64,000 bases of DNA from Calditrichia bacterium (GTDB lineage Bacteria > Calditrichota > Calditrichia > RBG-13-44-9 > J075). The stretch lies in the NCBI GenBank assembly GCA_028284905.1, contig JANQQU010000012.1, forward strand, positions 62,001 to 126,000, written 5' to 3'. Under the pieces are notes generated by a model. That model was given only the letters and a program-made list of their open reading frames with translations. It did not search any database and had not been told where the DNA came from. Of this stretch, positions 8,688-19,263 are shown one piece after another (positions within the stretch are counted from its first letter, which is position 1; every line of letters starts with the position of its first letter). Position numbers and translations under genes: made by a program.

Positions 8688-8717
8688 AAAAAAGCCTTCC
8701 GTTTGGAAGGCTTTTTT
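8688..8717. terminator. bidirectional rho-independent terminator
   Basis: AAAAAAGCCTTCC-GTTT-GGAAGGCTTTTTT: a 13-bp perfect stem with a 4-nt loop. Runs of A before and T after serve both the + strand recycling operon and the - strand gene ending at 8743. Confidence 0.92.
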
Positions 8718-8742
8718 CTTTATAGGAAAATGGGGTTGCTGA

Positions 8743-10359
8743 TTACTTCAGCATGGTCATCTTCTTGGATTCGGTGAAGTTGCTGGTTCTCAGGGTATAA
8801 ATGTAAATACCACTGGCAACTTTCTGACCGAAGTTGTTCAAACCATCCCACTGGATATTGTGAGTGCCAGCGCTGCGGCTGTCATTCACGAGCGTTTTTA
8901 CTACCTGACCGCGAACATTGTAAATCGTCAGAGATACGTTCTCGGAAGTCGGAATAGTAAAGGAAATAGTGGTGTTCGGGTTGAACGGATTCGGATAGTT
9001 CTGGGAGAGTTCATAACCGGACGGTGCATTGCTGCTCAGTTCGTCATCGATGCCAACTACACCGTTGTAATCGAGAACGGTGATCGGCTGAGCATTGCCG
9101 CTAGTACCGCTACGGGGAGTACCGGCATATAGCACTTCGTCATCGCCATCGCCATCAAGGTCTCCGGTGGCAATAACATCCCATTGAACGCCATCACTGT
9201 CAGCCAGTGAATCAATCGCTGCCGATGCCCAACTGCTGGCATCAGTCATGTCGCCGCCCTGATATTCCAGGCGATAGATTAAGCCGTTTGGTGTCGCACT
9301 ACGAGTGCCAGCTACATAGTCTACCTTGTTATCACCATCGAAATTTCCGGCAGCGCCACCATTGAGGCGATTTCCAATTGCTTCCTGAATGAGGTAAGTC
9401 GCAACCCAACCGTTGGTCGCTGGTACAACTAAATACATATTTTGTGAAGAAGAGAACCAGCCAGAAACGATTATTTCATGATTGCCATCGTTGTTGACAT
9501 CTACAACTGCAGCAGATTTCCAGGAAGCGCCATCGACATTTCCAACTACACCACCGCCATTGTTTGCTTCATAAGTGTCAGCAGCAGTAGCCGATACCGA
9601 ATAAACTTCGCCATTGTCACGAAAACCGTAAACGGTATTGCCAATAACAGCCATGTCGTAAAAAGTGCCAGATATACCACTATACTCGGTAGTCCAATTT
9701 TCGGAGCCATCACCATTGTCCGGCACAGCATCGGTGGAATAGATCTGGATGCCATCACCAACGCGACAACTGGCCACGATTTCATCAGTGCCATCGCTGT
9801 CGATGTCAGTAACAACCCACTTAAAAGGACGCAGATTGTCTTCAACGCCCATAGTAATGGTCCACTGTGCATTGGGTGCCCAGGTGCCATCACCATTGTC
9901 GATGCCCATGCCATCGGAACCATCACCAACGGTTTCGAAAACGACAATTCTTTCCGGGTTTGGCTGCAGACCGCTACCGAAATTGTTTACCGGACCCCAA
10001 ACGACTTCCCAGCGGCCGTCGTTGTCTAAGTCTGCACCAGCAAGGGCGCCCCAGGTATTCTGGAAGTTCAGCGGCAGACGGGTACTCCAAACAGTTACCC
10101 AATTACCAGCACCATCATCCTCATACTTGTAAATTCTTGGTACGAGGTCACCGCCAACATCATCAAACCAGTCAGTATTGATGGCATAAATTTCATGCTT
10201 GCCGTCATTATCATAGTCCATGCCCGCAATAATATTACCAAAACCAGCGGTATCAAGCGAATCTGGCTCGATTGTGGCTAGACGGGTAAAAGAATTCAGC
10301 TGTGCATGTGCAGCAATTGACAGCGATAATACAATTAAAACGGTTACAAATTTTTTCAT
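8743..10359 (-). CDS. secreted FG-GAP/VCBS-repeat protein with T9SS sorting domain
   Basis: 538 residues with a signal peptide (1-19, cut after AHA). A propeller-like body carries calcium-loop repeats such as DYDNDGKHE (48-56), DLDNDGRWE, DIDSDGTDE, DVNNDGNHE and DLDGDGDDE. The last ~85 residues form a type A T9SS domain with QNYPNPFNPNTTISF and a VKTLV...GIYIYTL...KKMTMLK tail. The protein should cross the outer membrane by T9SS. FG-GAP propellers usually bind ligands or other proteins; no enzyme motif is visible. AGGAGGT lies just before ATG 10359. The PorV-like barrel that may help cargo release is the next gene upstream. Confidence 0.88.
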   Translation of the reverse strand: MKKFVTVLIVLSLSIAAHAQLNSFTRLATIEPDSLDTAGFGNIIAGMDYDNDGKHEIYAINTDWFDDVGGDLVPRIYKYEDDGAGNWVTVWSTRLPLNFQNTWGALAGADLDNDGRWEVVWGPVNNFGSGLQPNPERIVVFETVGDGSDGMGIDNGDGTWAPNAQWTITMGVEDNLRPFKWVVTDIDSDGTDEIVASCRVGDGIQIYSTDAVPDNGDGSENWTTEYSGISGTFYDMAVIGNTVYGFRDNGEVYSVSATAADTYEANNGGGVVGNVDGASWKSAAVVDVNNDGNHEIIVSGWFSSSQNMYLVVPATNGWVATYLIQEAIGNRLNGGAAGNFDGDNKVDYVAGTRSATPNGLIYRLEYQGGDMTDASSWASAAIDSLADSDGVQWDVIATGDLDGDGDDEVLYAGTPRSGTSGNAQPITVLDYNGVVGIDDELSSNAPSGYELSQNYPNPFNPNTTISFTIPTSENVSLTIYNVRGQVVKTLVNDSRSAGTHNIQWDGLNNFGQKVASGIYIYTLRTSNFTESKKMTMLK

Positions 10360-10821
10360 TTGTACCTCCTGTTGGGTTGAACGGAAAAATAATTATGAGT
10401 GGTGTTTAGATAGATAATTACAGTGGGAAATATTTCCCGGGTAGAAAAAAAATCTGTTTTTATTGACAGCATATAGCCCCAAGATACAGAGAAGAATTAT
10501 TTTTGTCTAGTATAATTTAGGATAAAGATTAACTCTGTAACTTTAATTCCATTTCAGCATGCTTGCTAAAAAATCAGGTAGGAGTTTCCCCCCTTTTAGC
10601 CAGGTAGTTGCGCCCCTTGCAGCAGCTAATTGTTAACGGTATTCAATAACAACTAGCTGTATTCGCAATCAACTAATGAAATTTAAAACCGTCATTGCGA
10701 GGCGCTTTTTGCCGAAGCAATCTTTAAAATGCATGCAACCATGAGATCGCTTCGGCAAAAAGCGCCTCGCGATGACAGCTAATCAACTATTAGCATTACT
10801 TCTTTAACACTACCCATCGTT
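10360..10821. other. 462-bp intergenic region with palindromic element copy 2 (10691-10777)
   Basis: Holds no convincing gene. The 87-bp element at 10691-10777 is the most symmetrical of the three copies: GTCATTGCGAGGCGCTTTTT and its inverted mate at the right end match almost base for base. The rest is AT-rich and probably holds the promoter of the - strand gene starting at 10359. Confidence 0.8.
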
Positions 10822-11868
10822 TTAATACCGAACCACGAAAGATACAAACTTCACATCATTCAAGCGGCCATAATCCGCCCAGCCGAAATCGAATTTTAAA
10901 TTGGTACCGGCGGCATCATAGCGAATACCGGCGCCAAAGGTGAGGCCTTGTTCGCTATCATCGAGGTATAATGCCTTATAGCCACCGCGGAGAAAGATAA
11001 CATCCTTCACGCCCAATTCGATACCGCTGTTAATGTATTCGGAATTATCGTTCGGTTGGTTGCCATCTACGGCAACTAATACGCTCAATTCTTCGTTGTC
11101 AATGGCCTGATAGGCGATACCGAAGCGGAGATTGAGCGGCATGTCAAAGCTTTCCGTGCGATACTGCGCCGGCACTTCCTGCACGGCACCGTCGTCGCCA
11201 ACCGGGGATTCGTTGAAGTATAAATCCCGGCCATCAAGCTTCATCTTTGTGCCAAAATTGGACATTGCCGCACCGAGCCGCAGTCCCTTCATCGGTGTGT
11301 CGTAAAGAATACCGAGATCGAATGCTGCACCGCGGGCGGAAAGATGAAAGATCGTTTCGGACACAAACTTACCGGTAAATCCGATGGAGAAGCGGTCGGT
11401 CAGATTCCGCGCATAGCTGAGGCCGGCAGCGATCATGCTGGCATCCCAGTTTTGGCCGTTACCATCCGGTTGGAGAACGGTTCTCACCGGCTCTTCCGGC
11501 GTACCAAAAGAGATAACATGCAAACCAATGGCTCCTAAAGCACCGGCGTTTACCGACATCGCGACAAAATCGTAACTGGTTTCCGCCAGCCATTCGGCAT
11601 GGTTAAAGGTCGCCTCGCCACCACCGACGATACGCGATAGTCCCGCGGGATTCCAGTAAATGGAATGAATGTCGTTCGCCAGGGCAGTATAGGCACCACC
11701 GAGTGCGATCGGTCGGGCACCGGCGCCGATCTTAAGAAACTGCGCCGCTGTGGTTCCCGCCCGGTTGATGGAAGAAACATCCTGGGCGTTGTCCTGCGAA
11801 AAAAGCAGCGACGTAGTCGAAAAAATTGTAAAAACGATCGTTGTTAGAAGATAGTATCTTGCTTTCAT
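10822..11868 (-). CDS. PorV/PorQ-family outer-membrane beta-barrel protein (T9SS accessory)
   Basis: 348 residues with signal peptide (about 1-25). The family signature follows directly: AAQFLKIGAGARPIALGG, then AYTALANDIHSIYWNPAGL, which marks the PorV/PorQ/UPF0164 barrels. PorV shuttles T9SS cargo to the cell-surface attachment machinery. The rest alternates short beta strands and ends in an aromatic FVVRY, typical of outer-membrane barrels. It lies between two cargo genes and in line with a TonB receptor. Assignment to PorV rather than PorQ is not possible by eye. Confidence 0.88.
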   Translation of the reverse strand: MKARYYLLTTIVFTIFSTTSLLFSQDNAQDVSSINRAGTTAAQFLKIGAGARPIALGGAYTALANDIHSIYWNPAGLSRIVGGGEATFNHAEWLAETSYDFVAMSVNAGALGAIGLHVISFGTPEEPVRTVLQPDGNGQNWDASMIAAGLSYARNLTDRFSIGFTGKFVSETIFHLSARGAAFDLGILYDTPMKGLRLGAAMSNFGTKMKLDGRDLYFNESPVGDDGAVQEVPAQYRTESFDMPLNLRFGIAYQAIDNEELSVLVAVDGNQPNDNSEYINSGIELGVKDVIFLRGGYKALYLDDSEQGLTFGAGIRYDAAGTNLKFDFGWADYGRLNDVKFVSFVVRY

Positions 11869-11961
11869 AATGTCTGGCCGCTTTAGTTGTTTTTAAACCG
11901 TTTTTTCCTGGCAGGTATCGGAAGCATCCATACCTGCCTCAAATTAGGATTAAGCTGCGAT

Positions 11962-14900
11962 TTATTTCAAGATCGCTAATCTACCGATTTTCGTTCCGAC
12001 ACCGGGCGCATCAACATGGTAGATGTAAACCCCATAAGCGATTTCCTGGGATTCGAAACTGAGCAGATTCCAATCGAGGAAATTGCTGGGATCGTTTTTC
12101 TCCAGAGTCGCTATTAATTCACCAACAATGGTGTAGATGCGAATGGTGCATTTTTCCGGGAGATTGCGGAACTGAACCTTGCGGTCATCGCGATCCCCGG
12201 TGCGCACGCCGGCAATTTCCGTGGCGCTGAATGAGATGTACGGATTGGGCACTACAATGATATCATCCATCTGTTCCCGGGCTGCTGCATCATCGAAACG
12301 CACTGCTTTTGTGGTAAAGGTGTAGCGATCTTCCGTATCGAACGGCTTCGTAGAGAAGAGCAGGAAGACATCGCCGTTACCGGGATAGACCGGGACGTCG
12401 GCAACGCCAGCAGTATCCACCGGTGGTGAGAATTTCACCCGATAAGTCGTCTGCGTAATGACAGTGGCGTTCGGGCGAATCAGGTTGATGGTTTCCTGCC
12501 AGTCCCAGCGATTATTACGCAGGCCGGCCGCTTCCGCGATAAAGAACTCCACCCGCTCGCCGGTCGCAACATCGACAATAGTAAAAGGCGTGCGGACATT
12601 ACCGAGTGAGGAAGAATCCGCCGGGTTGACCAGATTGCCATCTGCAGTAGTGTCATAATTAACAAAACGGAATTCGAAGTCTGAAGGATAGGGCTGCGGA
12701 TTACCAACTTCCGCCATTCCGATTTCCGTGGTTTCATCGCTAAAATTGGTGCCGCTTTCTCTAATCGTAAATCCACTGCGACCACCGTCGGAAGATAAAG
12801 AATCCAGCCCGGTTTCTTCGTTGTTGACGGAGATGCGAACCCCGTCGAAGGTTGGGGTATCATCTTCGCCGTTGATAGAAGTGCTGGCGGAAACCGGCTT
12901 CACTTTATAAGTGATCGAGTAGGATTTTCCTTCGGGCAGGTTCCCCGGAGCGGTCCCGCGAATCCGGCCATTCGGATAATCGACTTCATACAATGCGGCA
13001 TCAATACTGCCGCCGGAAATTTCACTGAGCACTACAGTGCCTTCCTGAACCGCGCAGCAGGCGCCGAAGCGGACAAAGAAGGTATCCCGGGCAACAAAGT
13101 TGCTGGTCGTTTCCTGTAAATCAAGAATGCTGAAAGCGATGGTTTCCGAGGTTGAATCAGGATCGATGTCTTCGAACTGGACAGTGTAAACATAATCGTC
13201 TTTCACCAATAGCGGATTGAGGAAATCCACCGATACCCGGCCGGTTGCATCTCCGGATTCCTGGATGGCGTTGTTACCGTCACCATTATCGAGGAAAGCA
13301 TCGACGTAGCCGTTGGCCGGTCCGCCCGGTGTCGCTGCGGCAGTGTTGACATCAAAGGTGAATTCCCGGGTCACTGCATCCCGCTGAATGGTTCGTTGGG
13401 TTTCGCTCGGGGGAATGTCCGCATTCTCATCACCGCGATCGTAAGCAGTTACCGCATAAAAATAGGTGATACCATCAGTGACGTTGTTGCTATCAACATA
13501 GCTGTGCACCAATCCGGTGTTTTTTCCAAGATCAAAGCGCACACCTCTGCCAGCATATTCGATATCGGAAAGACCTTCGTATTGATTAATCAAATCCCAT
13601 TGGGCATCCAGTCCGTTCGGCTGCTCCAGCGGCACGGAGAGGAAGGGAATTCCCCGGGAGTCGGTAATAGTTTTCGTATCGTTAAAACTCCAGTCCCGGC
13701 TGCGATAGATGCGGTATCCTTCGAAGTCGAAGCCACGCTGGGTGCTATCGGGATTGGCGCGGGCAATAAACGGATCGAAGGACTGCTCGCTTTCGCTATC
13801 CCAGTAGAGAGTCACTTTGCCTTCGCCGGGCACTGCAACCAAATTCGGCTTTTTCGGCGGCTGGGCAAAACGGTAATCGTTTTCAAAAATCTGCTGAGAA
13901 ATCAAGGCATTGGAAACCAGATCGTCGAAATCCAGACCCATCATCAGGGCAATAGAGAAACGCTGGCTTTCGCCCGGTTCGAGAATAAAAGGACCGGAGC
14001 CATAGATAAAGACGTTATCCGCTTCCTGTTCAATTTGTGGGGGCGGGTCAAACGGTCTTTGATTGGGGGTGGACATCAGATCCCACATCAAAGGATCGTT
14101 ACTGGGATCGTTACTACCACCGAACCCGATGGCGTTAAAGCTGGTCAAACCGAGTTGATCGGACTCTGCCGTATCGAGAAAACCGAAATTCGGCTCTCCA
14201 CCGCCAAAGCGATAACCGGGCAGGCGGCTTTCTGCGAAGGCCTCACCTGGATCAAAGATACCATTATTGTTGGCATCGAGATAAAAGCGCTGATTCGGTT
14301 TGCCATCGCCTTCACCAAGGTCGCCGGTACCAGCCAGGCCGTCTACGCCCACATCATCAAATTCTTCATCCCAGTCACCGTCTTCGTCGCCGGACCAGTG
14401 AAATTTATTTAACACCGGATTGAACTGGAATACACCGGCATCATTGAAGGGGCTTTCATCGATTAAGCCATCGTTATCATTGTCAAATCCGTCATCTTCC
14501 AAACCAGGGCTTTCCAGGAAACGATAGCCGAAGTAACCAGGATCTTTTCCGAGGTCACCGACGTCATCATTATCCCAGGCGTAGAGCATGTTTCTGGCAT
14601 TACGGGGGAAGTTCTCGTCGAAGATGGAAATAAAGCCGGCGTTGTCATCGGAGAAGTCTCCGGGGCCACCAACGTGCGGATCACCGAACATTCCAAGGTG
14701 AACATTGTTAAGTGTCTTTTCACTCACGTTGGTGATGGTATACACCAGGAAGATCAGGTCTTCTGCCAGCGGGTTGTTGAACTGGAAGATACGCACCTGT
14801 AATTCGAGGCCGAGTCCGTTGATCGTGAGATCATTCGGAGATGGTGTGTAATCGAATTCGATATTGTCAAAATCGTCCATTACGTAATAGACTTCTTCAT

Positions 14901-15528
14901 CCGGCGTAGTGGCGTCATCTCCGAGGAAGGCCGGCCAGACGTAGCGGCCGAGCACATCATTAAACCAGGATTCCGGCCAGCTATCCGGCTTGCCATCAAG
15001 ATTTCGGTCCAGATCAGAAAATGTCGCTACCTCGTTGGATGCCGGGTCGGAAAATCCCAATTTCGGCTCCCATCCCCAACGTTCGAGGGTCGCAGGATCA
15101 AATTCTCCGCCAGATCCACGGAAAAAACCGTCACTAACGATATGAATCGTATCTCCATTACTATCAAGCACTTCCGCAGCCACCAGCGGTCCGAACTCAT
15201 AGGCATAACCCAAACCGCTGGGACCGGCCGGCCAAACGAGGTCCGCATTCGCATCGTCTGCAGATGGCGTAGAAATTGAGCCCTGATTAGTAACCAGCAC
15301 CCGAATTTGGTTTCCGGTAATAATGGTTTCTTTCAGCTCATCGTGCCGGTCATCTGCTTGCAGTGATTTCTGCAGTTGACGATAGTGTTCCTTAAACAAT
15401 TTATGGCGTTCACTGGAAGGCAATGCTTTGTAATCATTGTCCAGTTTGCTGACCTGGGCAAAAGCACCGAAGTGCAAGCAGAGGAGCAAAATGCAAATCA
15501 GTTTAAATGGTAGGAATACTGTTCTCAT
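11962..15528 (-). CDS. large secreted protein with FN3-like segment and atypical T9SS-like C-terminus
   Basis: 1188 residues with a signal peptide (1-24, ending FGAFAQ). The middle has Asp/Asn-rich calcium-loop-like stretches (DNDNDGLIDE, DANNNGIFD), then a fibronectin-III-like domain from about 555 (KPNLVAVPGEGKVTLYW). The C-terminal ~100 residues resemble a sorting domain (VPNPYISF, IRIYTIVGELIATLEKND, YGVYIYHVD, GRLAILK) but lack the usual NPFNPSTTI. It is encoded between a PorV-like barrel and a TonB receptor; this trio recurs in FCB genomes as far as I know. Function unknown; a surface structural or binding role is a guess. Confidence 0.75.
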   Translation of the reverse strand: MRTVFLPFKLICILLLCLHFGAFAQVSKLDNDYKALPSSERHKLFKEHYRQLQKSLQADDRHDELKETIITGNQIRVLVTNQGSISTPSADDANADLVWPAGPSGLGYAYEFGPLVAAEVLDSNGDTIHIVSDGFFRGSGGEFDPATLERWGWEPKLGFSDPASNEVATFSDLDRNLDGKPDSWPESWFNDVLGRYVWPAFLGDDATTPDEEVYYVMDDFDNIEFDYTPSPNDLTINGLGLELQVRIFQFNNPLAEDLIFLVYTITNVSEKTLNNVHLGMFGDPHVGGPGDFSDDNAGFISIFDENFPRNARNMLYAWDNDDVGDLGKDPGYFGYRFLESPGLEDDGFDNDNDGLIDESPFNDAGVFQFNPVLNKFHWSGDEDGDWDEEFDDVGVDGLAGTGDLGEGDGKPNQRFYLDANNNGIFDPGEAFAESRLPGYRFGGGEPNFGFLDTAESDQLGLTSFNAIGFGGSNDPSNDPLMWDLMSTPNQRPFDPPPQIEQEADNVFIYGSGPFILEPGESQRFSIALMMGLDFDDLVSNALISQQIFENDYRFAQPPKKPNLVAVPGEGKVTLYWDSESEQSFDPFIARANPDSTQRGFDFEGYRIYRSRDWSFNDTKTITDSRGIPFLSVPLEQPNGLDAQWDLINQYEGLSDIEYAGRGVRFDLGKNTGLVHSYVDSNNVTDGITYFYAVTAYDRGDENADIPPSETQRTIQRDAVTREFTFDVNTAAATPGGPANGYVDAFLDNGDGNNAIQESGDATGRVSVDFLNPLLVKDDYVYTVQFEDIDPDSTSETIAFSILDLQETTSNFVARDTFFVRFGACCAVQEGTVVLSEISGGSIDAALYEVDYPNGRIRGTAPGNLPEGKSYSITYKVKPVSASTSINGEDDTPTFDGVRISVNNEETGLDSLSSDGGRSGFTIRESGTNFSDETTEIGMAEVGNPQPYPSDFEFRFVNYDTTADGNLVNPADSSSLGNVRTPFTIVDVATGERVEFFIAEAAGLRNNRWDWQETINLIRPNATVITQTTYRVKFSPPVDTAGVADVPVYPGNGDVFLLFSTKPFDTEDRYTFTTKAVRFDDAAAREQMDDIIVVPNPYISFSATEIAGVRTGDRDDRKVQFRNLPEKCTIRIYTIVGELIATLEKNDPSNFLDWNLLSFESQEIAYGVYIYHVDAPGVGTKIGRLAILK

Positions 15529-15591
15529 AATTTTTCCGTTATGCTTTTTATTTACCGGTTTTGTTTCAACTGCTTTTCACTGCGAGCCAAT

Positions 15592-18453
15592 TTAAGGTTG
15601 AATGCTGATGCCGACCCGAATTTCCCGGGGAGAGCTTAACCAGTCTTCCCGCTGATAAAAATTGTCGATAAATTCGATCGGGAAAAAATCGCTGGGAATA
15701 CCCGTAAATTCTTCACGGGCTTCATTGAACTCAATCCTGTCGCGAATTTCGTTAAATGCACTGGTGTTGATGGTTTCGTTCAGGCTTGTCAGGGAACGGC
15801 CAGTGTTTGTATGGATGAAACGTTCCTGAAGGTTGTCGATAACATTCTCTACCTGCATGAACAGGGACACCCGCGAATCGCCGAAGCGGAAGAATTTTTC
15901 CAGCTTGAGATCAAGATTGGCGATCCAGGGACGGCGGTCGCTGTTTACTTCAAAAATAACCGCCTGGAAGGAAGATGGCAGGCTCGGTGTATATGGCGTG
16001 CCGGATTGCAGCGTACCGATCGCACTGGCCACCCAGCCACCCGGTTTGCCGAGGGTTAAGGTGGAATTAAGCGTATGAGTACGGTCGAAGCTCAGCGGAA
16101 TGAATTTTTGAGCTGTCTGCCGACCGGTACGGGTGTCCACCGCCAGGCGTGTCGGATCGGTAAAAGAACCTTCACCGATTTGATAGGTGTAGTTCAGGCC
16201 CGCCGAAAACATGCCGTTCGGTGCACGACGCTTAAAGAGGGCAGCGGTGAAACCGCGGATGTTCGCGTAACTGATATTCGTGATAACGTTGAAAGCTTTA
16301 TCGATCGCCACCTCACCGGCAACTACCCGGCGCAGTTCGATCAGATCGTTCACGTCTTTGTAGAAAACGGTCAGGTCGATCTTGAAATCTTCGGTGAGCT
16401 GCTGCTGCAGACCCATCTCATACTGCACACTGCGCTGCGGCTTAAGATTGGGATTGCCAAAAGTCGGCGTCAGCTGAAAATCGAAATCGATGAAGCGCGG
16501 ATTGCGATAGATGCTCCGGAAGGTCGGATTCTGATAGAAAATACCGTAGGAGAAACGAATGATTCCCCGGGATGTAATCGGGAAACTAAGACTCAGGCGC
16601 GGCATTATCCGATGCTTCGGCTCGGACTCTTCCAGGAATTCCGGGCTGTCCACGCCATCATCAACAGTGCCGGCGAGGTCCGGATTGAAAAGTGCCTTGG
16701 TATCGAGATATTCGTAGCGGAGACCGGCGTTAAAGATGAAGCGCTTGGCTAGTTCCATCTTGTCGAGGATGTAGAATGCGCCCTGGGTGGGTTCCCGGTT
16801 ATAGCGGGAGAAGAACAGGTTGTTCGGATTGTTGTCTTCTGTAGGAATCTCAAAGCGCTGAGTATTCCGATTAAAAAATAAGGTGAAGGCATCCAGATCC
16901 AGCTCGTGCTGCGCATATTCCGCACCGAATTTCAATTCGTGGGAGGGATGAATCTGGTTGACAAAATCGATCTTGACCTGAGTCGTGCGTGCTTCTTCCG
17001 TAGTGTGACTGAGGCTGTTGCCGCCGGCCCGGTAGCCGGTATTGGGAATGGTTAACTGGCTGAGGTCGTTGGAGTAATCGATATTATTGTTCTCATCGAG
17101 AATAACCACCGGCAGATAACGGGGATCGAGTGGATCTTCGTATACGGAAGTGCGGGCCTTGTTATTATTGATGCCTAACTTCAGGGTGTAGAACATTTTC
17201 TTCGAAAGGGTGTGGGTAATTCCCAAGGAATGACTGACATTGGTGGAAACAGTTTGCGGCCGCCCATCCGGGGTAAAGCGATAGGTGCGGAATGAGCCGT
17301 AGCGTTCACCATCATCAAGAATCAAATCGTAACTCATTTTGAGATTATGCGTTGGCTTCCAGGTGAGTTTACCAGTCACGTTGATCGATTCCCGGGTTAC
17401 CATCGGAACAACTTCACGGTCCCCACTGGCGCCGCGATTGACTCTGTTTGTGTCCGCGGTAATAACACCATTGTTGTTGATAAAATCCAAACCGAGCGGG
17501 TCTACGCGGTAAGAGCTGCCCTCGGAATCCAGCATGTCCGAAGGATTGTAGAGGCGGATGCCGTAGAGATGCCCTTTGTCATTCTGATAAACACCGCTGG
17601 TGATGAATGTGAGCTTGTTGCCGAAGAGCGGAATCGGTCCGCTGAGGGTCCACTCTGCGCGGGCATTATTCAATGGATCAAATTCATCGATGTTGAAGAA
17701 GATGTCGTCCCGGGGGCTAAAATTATCCCCGCTCCAGGCACGCAGGCTCGCCTCATATTTCGGGCCGCCGTCCTTGGTAACAAAGTTAATAACCCCACTG
17801 AGTGCGTTTCCATACTCTGCACTAAACGTTCCGGCAGAGATCGATACTTCTTCCACAGCGTTCGTTGCCAGGCCAACACCCTGGGTGTTTCCAAAAGGAT
17901 TGTTGATGGAAACGCCATTCACCTGGAAGTTGACTTCGTTGGAACGGCCACCGCGAATGTGCAGGTTGCCACTATTATCTTCTACGATACCGGCCTGCAG
18001 CTTGATGACATCCCTTAATTGATCGACCGGGAGAGAAGATATCTCCTCTGCCGTAACCGCCACCTGGGTATTGGTAAGGTCTGCGCGAACCAGCGGATTA
18101 CGTTCGCCGACAACTTCAACTTCCCCCAACTCGACGGCGGATGAAGTCAGTCTTTGCTCCACACGGGTGGTGAAATCCACATTTACCCGGACATCTTTTA
18201 CCCGGACGGTCTGGTAACCGATGAAGGAGATAACCAAATCATATAATCCCGGGGGAACATTGAGGATAACAAAGACGCCATCGATGTCCGTCGCGGCGCC
18301 GAGCGTTGTGCCATCCAGCTGGAGGTTCACTCCGGGCAGCGGCTCACCGGTTTCAGCATCGGAAATTTGACCGGCAACTTTACCGGTAGTACCTGCAAAC
18401 ATCATGAAGGACGTTGCCAGGATGAGTGCTAAAATAGTAAATACATGTTTCAT
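15592..18453 (-). CDS. TonB-dependent outer-membrane receptor with N-terminal carboxypeptidase-regulatory-like domain
   Basis: 953 residues from the chosen start: signal peptide (1-20), carboxypeptidase-regulatory-like domain (about 24-105, GQISDAETGEPLPGVNLQL and onward), plug domain (about 115-235, with QLRDVIKLQAGIV and HIRGGRSNEVNFQVNGV), then a long barrel rich in alternating strands. It imports or senses a large substrate with TonB energy; a TonB protein is at 46073. The open frame extends 29 codons further, but that part is poor as a leader and the TTGACA promoter at 18512-18540 lies inside it, so ATG 18453 is preferred. Substrate unknown. Confidence 0.9.
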   Translation of the reverse strand: MKHVFTILALILATSFMMFAGTTGKVAGQISDAETGEPLPGVNLQLDGTTLGAATDIDGVFVILNVPPGLYDLVISFIGYQTVRVKDVRVNVDFTTRVEQRLTSSAVELGEVEVVGERNPLVRADLTNTQVAVTAEEISSLPVDQLRDVIKLQAGIVEDNSGNLHIRGGRSNEVNFQVNGVSINNPFGNTQGVGLATNAVEEVSISAGTFSAEYGNALSGVINFVTKDGGPKYEASLRAWSGDNFSPRDDIFFNIDEFDPLNNARAEWTLSGPIPLFGNKLTFITSGVYQNDKGHLYGIRLYNPSDMLDSEGSSYRVDPLGLDFINNNGVITADTNRVNRGASGDREVVPMVTRESINVTGKLTWKPTHNLKMSYDLILDDGERYGSFRTYRFTPDGRPQTVSTNVSHSLGITHTLSKKMFYTLKLGINNNKARTSVYEDPLDPRYLPVVILDENNNIDYSNDLSQLTIPNTGYRAGGNSLSHTTEEARTTQVKIDFVNQIHPSHELKFGAEYAQHELDLDAFTLFFNRNTQRFEIPTEDNNPNNLFFSRYNREPTQGAFYILDKMELAKRFIFNAGLRYEYLDTKALFNPDLAGTVDDGVDSPEFLEESEPKHRIMPRLSLSFPITSRGIIRFSYGIFYQNPTFRSIYRNPRFIDFDFQLTPTFGNPNLKPQRSVQYEMGLQQQLTEDFKIDLTVFYKDVNDLIELRRVVAGEVAIDKAFNVITNISYANIRGFTAALFKRRAPNGMFSAGLNYTYQIGEGSFTDPTRLAVDTRTGRQTAQKFIPLSFDRTHTLNSTLTLGKPGGWVASAIGTLQSGTPYTPSLPSSFQAVIFEVNSDRRPWIANLDLKLEKFFRFGDSRVSLFMQVENVIDNLQERFIHTNTGRSLTSLNETINTSAFNEIRDRIEFNEAREEFTGIPSDFFPIEFIDNFYQREDWLSSPREIRVGISIQP

Positions 18454-18511
18454 TGGGCCTGCCTCGCATCGTGCGGTAGTTACATGAGAATTTTTGAATT
18501 GGATTCTGGAG

Positions 18512-18540
18512 AAAATACAAGTTCTGATAATTTTTGTCAA
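18512..18540 (-). promoter_or_regulatory. sigma-70-type promoter of the TonB receptor gene
   Basis: Read on the - strand: TTGACA, a 17-bp spacer and TATTTT. This is near consensus and places transcription start about 50 bp before ATG 18453. It argues for classical housekeeping promoters in this organism. Confidence 0.6.
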
Positions 18541-19263
18541 GATATTTACGTTTCCAGAACAAAATTAAAAAATAGTATAAGATTATGATAAAATCCTATT
18601 TGCTAATGATCTTTTCTACTTCTATTTTAACAAAAAACGATACAATATTAGCAATTGACGGAGCGCACATGTTTTCGGCACGATTTTCCCGCTTTTTGGA
18701 AGTTATCTAACGAAAAGATTCGCTTTTACAAATAGAAAAATTGCATATTGTTCTTTTTTTTATTGAATATATTCGGAAATTTGTTTTCTTAGCTAATGAA
18801 AGCATGTTGAATTAGCTATCTGGAATGTCTTACCGCAAAAGGACCGTGTTGGGAATGCCATTGAGTAATTGAGTTTGTGCTTCAGTTAGAAATCATACTT
18901 AAATATAAAGTCAATTGTAAGTAAGTGGACAAAATATTTTTGATAAAGAAGTGAACTAAAAAGATTAACATCCCTGCCCAATCCGGCATTGTTGCCCATT
19001 TGCAAATCTACAAATGGGCAAATGACACGGAGAGATATAGGCTGTCTGGTTATCACTTAAATATTTTTGTCTCATTACGTATTCTTTTAAAAAACAACGG
19101 TTAAATCACTGCCCCGGGGGGGAAATCATCTTCATAAGTAAAGTTATACTAAACGATTATTCGTAGCCGTTTAATTGGCTGCATTAGTTGCCCTCAATAA
19201 ATAGCTTAATGTTCTATTATCTAAAACTCTCAAATTACTCCAACCAAAGATTAAGGAGGAAAA
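18541..19263. other. 723-bp divergent intergenic region
   Basis: AT-rich spacer between the divergently read TonB receptor and the first + strand cargo gene. A small word repeat (CCCATTTGCAAATCTACAAA and its inverse) sits at 18995-19032. No gene or RNA was recognised. Promoters for the + strand cargo genes should lie toward the right end, but no clear -35/-10 pair stands out. Confidence 0.5.

Noticed and set aside
13396-14412. Long + strand frame of 338 codons
   Set aside because: It is antisense to the 1188-residue secreted protein, has no start context or domain, and mirrors its codon pattern. Likewise 9478-10029, 16075-16752 and 17347-18018.
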